A stretch of 8,731 nt of DNA from Candidatus Atribacteria bacterium (GTDB taxonomy: Bacteria > Atribacterota > Phoenicimicrobiia > Phoenicimicrobiales > Phoenicimicrobiaceae). The notes beneath the pieces are model-generated. The model was not told the origin of the DNA, did no database searches, and worked only from the letters and a program-made list of their open reading frames with translations. The DNA lies in assembly GCA_003513845.1 (NCBI GenBank), contig DOTB01000056.1, positions 1-8,731 of the forward strand, read 5' to 3'. Within the stretch, counting starts at the first letter, position 1; each line of letters opens with the position of its first letter. Shown here one piece after another: positions 6,509-8,731 of this stretch. The translations under genes and the position numbers were made by a program.

Positions 6509-6526
6509 CCCACTCGATAAATTCAT
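6455..6526 (-). CDS. Tyrosine-rich leader peptide (11 consecutive Tyr codons)
   Basis: A 23-residue ORF: MNLSSG, then eleven Tyr codons (TAT and TAC, positions 6476-6508), then LQEVNA and TGA at 6455-6457. Two further in-frame ATGs lie upstream at 6553 and 6559, giving 32 or 34 residues. The 6559 start has AAGG about 10 nt before it and lies about 20 nt after the predicted transcription start, so it may be the true one; the 6526 start has only an A-rich, weak RBS. The peptide is the sensor of the attenuator: shortage of charged tRNA-Tyr should stall ribosomes in the Tyr run. The run is also a 9-bp tandem repeat (3.7 copies of TATTATTAC). A simple repeat alone would not explain the flanking start, stop, complementary segments and terminators. 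Confidence 0.82.
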   Translation of the reverse strand: MNLSSGYYYYYYYYYYYLQEVNA

Positions 6527-6585
6527 TTTTTTCTTAAAATGCAAACTTTCCATTTCCATACATACTTAACCTTAAATTTTTTTAT

Positions 6586-6614
6586 ATTTTACCACATCTC
6601 TTTTATTAATGCAA
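6586..6614 (-). promoter_or_regulatory. Promoter of the Tyr leader and ABC operon
   Basis: On the minus strand TTGCAT (6609-6614) is 17 nt from TAAAAT (6586-6591), with a TGG extension just before the -10. The -35 is weak (three of six) but the extended -10 compensates. The predicted start near 6579 puts the leader peptide ATG (6559 or 6553) 20-26 nt into the RNA and makes a leader of about 415 nt before the binding-protein gene. Confidence 0.55.
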
Positions 6615-6838
6615 CAAAATTAAGCAAACAAATAAATTTTATTTCTCTATTGCTTATACTATGCTTACCACCATCTGAGATTACATATTCTGCTTTAGGA
6701 TATAGCAGATTTGCACCACTTTCTTTTACAAATCTTTTTAAAGCATCCTTTTTGTAAATAATAAGACAGGGTCTTAAATAGTATTTGGGAAAAAGCCGGC
6801 TCTTCTGTTATACCGCAAAAATGTAATTTAAGATGAAT
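6589..6838 (-). pseudogene. Frameshifted coding remnant, unknown family
   Basis: Two adjoining minus-strand frames read like one protein. The first (from about 6838) gives HLKLHFCGITEEPAF and continues to SYYLQK. The second picks up at 6747 with DALKRFVKESGANLLYPKAE, then YVISDGGKHSISNREIKF, to a stop at 6589-6591. The join falls at an A5G2 run (6747-6753 on the plus strand) where one base is in excess. There is no start codon, and the 5' part runs into the end of the PhaR-like gene, so the gene is truncated as well as shifted. I do not recognise the family. The operon promoter (6586-6614) sits on its 3' end. The opposite strand also shows an open frame (6539-6757), but its translation is low-complexity hydrophobic. 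Confidence 0.4.
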
Positions 6839-6842
6839 CCTT

Positions 6843-7412
6843 CTACTTAATCTTCTGGGAAAGTTTATCAATCTTTTCTCCTAGCTTGTCAATCTTTTTT
6901 TCTAATTTATCTACATATTCTTTAGAAGCAAAATTCATCTTCTCTAAGTGTTTCTCAATCTCAGGTCTAATCTTTTCCAATAATTTATCTTTCTCTTTCT
7001 CGGCTTTATCCATAAGGTCCATCACGAATTCTTTGCTCTCACTCTGACTCAATTCACCTTTCTTAATTAACTCTTGAGCTATTTCATTAGCTCTTTCTTT
7101 GGTAAGAGAAAGTGCACCTAAACCAGCAAGGAGCATCTTTCTACCTAATCTAAACATATCCTCACCTCCTGTTTTTAAAATTTTTAATGGAGAAAGGATT
7201 GAGGGTAACATAATTTTTTTGCTTTTCTCCTGTTCCACAATAATTTGGGCTAATGTCAAAGAAGTTATATCTTCTTTAGTTTCATTATCAATTACCTTTA
7301 CTTCTTCCCCTTCCCGAATTAGCCTGGAAATTTCAGCAAGATTAATGTATTTCTTTTCTTTAGTGTCATATAGTTTACGATTCGCATATTTTTTAATAAT
7401 ATAGTCAGCCAT
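6843..7412 (-). CDS. PhaR-type DNA-binding domain fused to phasin-like helical tail
   Basis: A 189-residue cytoplasmic protein. Residues 4-62 (IIKKYANRKLYDTKEKKYI, then a helix to TLAQIIVEQE) match the polyhydroxyalkanoate-accumulation regulator N-terminal DNA-binding domain, including the hallmark YANRKLYDT (9-17). Residues about 84-160 are amphipathic helices (MFRLGRKMLLAGLGALSL, then LTKERANEIAQELIKKGEL) like those of phasin-related proteins. Residues 163-189 form a heptad coiled coil with repeated KIDKL, suited to oligomerisation. Known PhaR proteins repress phasin genes and bind granules; here both roles may lie in one chain, but no PHA synthase is visible, so granule function is only inferred. 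The start is well supported: GGGAGGTG about 8 nt before the ATG. Two palindromes in the promoter suggest autoregulation. Confidence 0.82.
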   Translation of the reverse strand: MADYIIKKYANRKLYDTKEKKYINLAEISRLIREGEEVKVIDNETKEDITSLTLAQIIVEQEKSKKIMLPSILSPLKILKTGGEDMFRLGRKMLLAGLGALSLTKERANEIAQELIKKGELSQSESKEFVMDLMDKAEKEKDKLLEKIRPEIEKHLEKMNFASKEYVDKLEKKIDKLGEKIDKLSQKIK

Positions 7413-7436
7413 AAATATAACACCTCCCTTTATCTA

Positions 7437-7451
7437 TAATGCAATGCGTTA
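7437..7451. promoter_or_regulatory. Operator copy 1 (at the transcription start)
   Basis: The 15-mer TAATGCAATGCGTTA has one mismatched pair and shares CAATGCGTTA exactly with the other copy, 26 bp away centre to centre (about 2.5 turns). Its GC-centred core recalls the TGC-rich sites I remember for PhaR regulators, so binding by the adjacent gene product is plausible but unproven; a TetR-type repressor encoded elsewhere is an alternative. Confidence 0.6.
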
Positions 7452-7458
7452 CAATTAA

Positions 7459-7487
7459 TGTATAACACAATGCGTTATATATGTCAA
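7459..7487 (-). promoter_or_regulatory. Promoter of the PhaR-like gene
   Basis: On the minus strand a perfect TTGACA (7482-7487) is 17 nt from TATACA (7459-7464), with a TGT extension before the -10. The predicted start near 7452 gives a 5' leader of about 40 nt carrying the strong RBS. One operator copy lies in the spacer and the other starts at the transcription start. Confidence 0.7.
7463..7477. promoter_or_regulatory. Operator copy 2 (within the -35/-10 spacer)
   Basis: The 15-mer TAACACAATGCGTTA is palindromic around a central A with one mismatched pair. With the copy at 7437-7451 it fits a shared consensus TAACGCAATGCGTTA. It overlaps the upstream end of the -10 and fills most of the spacer, so a bound dimer would block RNA polymerase. 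Confidence 0.6.
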
Positions 7488-7490
7488 GTC

Positions 7491-7581
7491 CCTTATGGAA
7501 TTTTTACCTTAACCTTAGTGGAAATTCTCCACTACCCTACTGGAAATTTTCCACTACTCCTAGTGGAATTTTTCCACACTA
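7491..7581. repeat. Tandem 23-bp palindromic repeats (three good copies, one degenerate)
   Basis: Copies at 7513-7535, 7536-7558 and 7559-7581 share the form CCTAGTGGAAATTTTCCACT with small changes, and a weaker copy lies at 7491-7512. Each unit is itself an inverted repeat (AGTGGAAA against TTTTCCACT). They abut with no spacer, directly upstream of the PhaR-like promoter. They could be protein-binding sites for an upstream regulator, or iteron-like sites related to the replication-initiator-like gene at 8058. They are not CRISPR repeats, since there are no spacers. Confidence 0.7.
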
Positions 7582-7615
7582 ACAACAACAAACAAGAGCA
7601 ATAACAATTTAACAG

Positions 7616-7744
7616 CAACAACATTGGGTGTAATTTTTACCTTGCTGATGTTGTTGTTACTTTCTTTCTCTGTTATTCCTGCTTTCTCTTGTCATTTCCG
7701 ATTCACCTTATCATTCTCGCAAAACTTGTACTCGTGAAAGCAGG
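7616..7744. repeat. Inverted-repeat region between the PhaR promoter and the REP cluster
   Basis: Two inverted repeats are visible: CAACAACAT (7616-7624) with ATGTTGTTG (7648-7656), 9 bp around 23 nt, and CCTGCTTTC (7678-7686) with GAAAGCAGG (7736-7744), 9 bp around 49 nt. The second contains CATTCTCGC and ends near GGAAATCTATC, as expected of a decayed copy of the CATTCCCGC element at 7923-7982. No coding potential is seen between 7582 and 7866. Confidence 0.4.
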
Positions 7745-7866
7745 TAGAGGAAATCTATCTTTAACTATTGTTATTGATGTTATTTATTTTTAAAAATTTT
7801 TTTATCAAGGTGCTGCATTTTAGTCTCTTTTTTTGCATCTATATAAGTAGAGGGGAGAATATTTTC

Positions 7867-7912
7867 TGTCATTGCGAGCGCTGTGCTGACTTATCAGGGC
7901 ATGGCAATCTCA
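7867..7912. repeat. REP-like element, CATTGCGAG type, copy 1
   Basis: Begins TGTCATTGCGAGCGC and ends GGCAATCTCA, with the outer bases ATTGC and GCAAT inverted. This is the pattern of the dispersed CATTGCGAG...GCAATCTC repeats found in many bacterial genomes. The middle is divergent. Confidence 0.55.
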
Positions 7913-7922
7913 AATACACTTC

Positions 7923-7985
7923 TGTCATTCCCGCACTTTATGTCATTCCCGCACTTTATGTCATTCCCGCGAAAGCGGGAATCTA
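7923..7985. repeat. REP-like element, CATTCCCGC type, with tandemly duplicated 5' arm
   Basis: The 18-mer TGTCATTCCCGCACTTTA occurs twice back to back (7923-7940, 7941-7958). A third start, TGTCATTCCCGC (7959-7970), completes an 8-bp hairpin ATTCCCGC-GAAA-GCGGGAAT (7963-7982) with a GNRA tetraloop. The hairpin and the trailing CTA match the widespread TCATTCCCGCGAAAGCGGGAATC repeats. Slippage of the 5' arm best explains the extra copies. Confidence 0.7.
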
Positions 7986-7993
7986 TCAAATTA

Positions 7994-8027
7994 TCATTGC
8001 GATGAGTGAAACGACAAAGTAATCTCA
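7994..8027. repeat. REP-like element, CATTGCGAG type, copy 2 (degenerate)
   Basis: Reads TCATTGCGATGAGTGAAACG, then ACAAAGTAATCTCA, a decayed form of the CATTGCGAG...GCAATCTCA element. With copy 1 it brackets the CATTCCCGC element, forming a composite REP cluster that ends about 30 bp before the next gene. Confidence 0.55.
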
Positions 8028-8057
8028 TAAAAACTATTCAAAGAAAGGTAAAAAACT

Positions 8058-8309
8058 ATGGAAAGAAAAATAACAGCTAACCAAACCATTTCTTTTACTA
8101 CTATCCAGGATTATTTCTTAGCAAACTGTGTGAGTGTGATAGGTATTGGACCGGCTATGCTCTATCTCCAGCTCTTAAGCTACTGTCATAAAGGAAAAGA
8201 TACCGCCTGGCCTTCTATTCAAACTCTGAATAAAAAGATGGGCACTACTACTAAAACCTTAATCAGGTACCGCAATACTTTAATAGAATATGCATTAATC
8301 AAAAAGTAG
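8058..8309 (+). CDS. Replication-initiator-like winged-helix protein, N-terminal part (frameshifted)
   Basis: An 83-residue frame on the plus strand, opposite to all other confidently identified genes here, with AAAGG about 10 nt before the ATG. Residues about 30-83 (GPAMLYLQLLSYCHKGKDTA, WPSIQTLNKKMGTTTKTLIR, YRNTLIEYALIKK) match the helix-turn-helix fold used by phage and plasmid replication initiators: a short domain that screens residues as WPS-x-x-x-L and ends in a helix followed by a beta wing. The frame stops at TAG 8307-8309, exactly where the wing should begin. The wing and the rest of the protein continue without a break in the -1 frame (8306-8731). The family usually serves replication of mobile elements or prophages, so this may mark the edge of one. 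A sequencing error, a real mutation and frameshifting are all possible. Confidence 0.6.
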   Translation: MERKITANQTISFTTIQDYFLANCVSVIGIGPAMLYLQLLSYCHKGKDTAWPSIQTLNKKMGTTTKTLIRYRNTLIEYALIKK

Positions 8310-8731
8310 TAAGACAAAGGTCTTCTTCTGGAGGATATGACCATAATCTTTATCAGATAGTCTTATTGGATAAAGAGAAAGTTTTTTTTCCTCCAGCAGA
8401 AAGATTACCGAAAGATACTGAAGAAGTTATCTCTGGAATAGCAAAAGAATCTCCTTCCACCAATCAAAATAATTCTAAAAAGATAAATACTAACGATAAA
8501 AAATCTTCAAAGAAAGAGATGATAAAAGAAGAACTAAAAAGGCTAAATCTGAATAAAAAATCTATAGATAAAATGATTTTAAATTATTCCTTAGATGATA
8601 TTGAGGAAAAATTAGATTTGTTCAAAATAAAAAGAAATGTAATTAACCCTGCTGGTTTGCTGATTGCCGCTCTACAAGCTAATTATCTTAATCCGGAATC
8701 ACGTAAAGAAGAAGATTATGATGAAGAAATA
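8306..8731 (+). CDS. Replication-initiator-like protein, C-terminal part in the -1 frame; cut by window end
   Basis: The frame stays open for 142 codons to the window end. It begins VVRQRSSSGGYDHNLYQIVL, the expected beta wing that follows LIKK of the preceding part, so the two belong to one gene. A charged linker rich in Lys, Asn and Ser follows. Then comes a helical segment (MIKEELKRLNLNKKSIDKMI, SLDDIEEKLDLFKIK) ending NPAGLLIAALQANYL, a C-terminal motif typical of replication initiation proteins. The join is at CAAAAAG (8300-8306): six A residues instead of five would restore one frame. An internal ATG at 8519 exists but has no clear RBS. Confidence 0.6.

Noticed and set aside
6539..6757. 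A 72-codon plus-strand frame.
   Set aside because: It is antisense to the more protein-like remnant and the promoter, is low-complexity, and has no RBS.
7491..7958. Tandem repeats as a CRISPR array.
   Set aside because: The 23-bp and 18-bp units abut with no unique spacers, and no cas genes are present.
7768..8022. An 84-codon plus-strand frame containing repeated VIPALY and VIPAKAGI.
   Set aside because: This is the usual spurious translation of CATTCCCGC-type REP elements; there is no RBS or domain.

Overview
The window is visibly AT-rich bacterial DNA with tight Shine-Dalgarno-led genes, short intergenic spacers and A/T-heavy codon use. This suggests an anaerobic, low-GC bacterium, perhaps from a deep-branching or candidate lineage known mainly from metagenomes. 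No marker gene fixes the taxonomy. All confidently identified genes except the last one lie on the minus strand.

Layout. (1) 132-1028: a cysteine synthase with its own consensus-like promoter (1125-1153), which carries a 7-bp inverted repeat over its -10 box. (2) 1225-2820: a GAF-GGDEF-HD-GYP cyclic-di-GMP protein whose cyclase half looks intact and whose HD-GYP half has lost most metal ligands. (3) 2821-3378: a gene-poor stretch with one start-less coding remnant (3145-3294). (4) 3379-6164: a three-gene ABC uptake operon (substrate-binding protein, permease, ATPase) of the type that includes the tryptophan transporter TrpXYZ. (5) 6148-6614: the operon's long leader, the most interesting part of the window. 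(6) 6589-6838: a decayed, frameshifted coding remnant. (7) 6843-7412: a PhaR-type DNA-binding domain fused to a phasin-like helical tail, behind a TTGACA promoter flanked by two copies of a 15-bp palindromic operator. (8) 7413-8057: non-coding DNA with four 23-bp palindromic tandem repeats, an inverted-repeat region and a cluster of REP-like elements. (9) 8058-8731: a replication-initiator-like winged-helix gene on the plus strand, split by a one-base frameshift and running off the window.

Main discovery. The ABC operon leader encodes a short peptide (6455-6526, possibly starting at 6553 or 6559) with eleven consecutive tyrosine codons. Two strong U-tailed terminators follow it. The last codons of the peptide can pair over 10 bp with the apical 5' half of the first terminator (6463-6472 with 6394-6403), which would act as an antiterminator. 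The Tyr codons themselves can pair over 11 nt with a segment just after the stop codon (6436-6446), which would act as a protector. This is the full set of parts for ribosome-mediated transcription attenuation by tyrosine, and it predicts that this TrpXYZ-like transporter imports tyrosine. Between the terminators and the first transporter gene sits a second small ORF (6148-6249) with an exceptionally strong ribosome-binding site, overlapping the substrate-binding gene and possibly coupling its translation.

Working picture: the leader senses charged tRNA-Tyr and switches on uptake when tyrosine is scarce. The other genes serve separate functions: cysteine synthesis, c-di-GMP signalling and storage-granule or phasin-like regulation.
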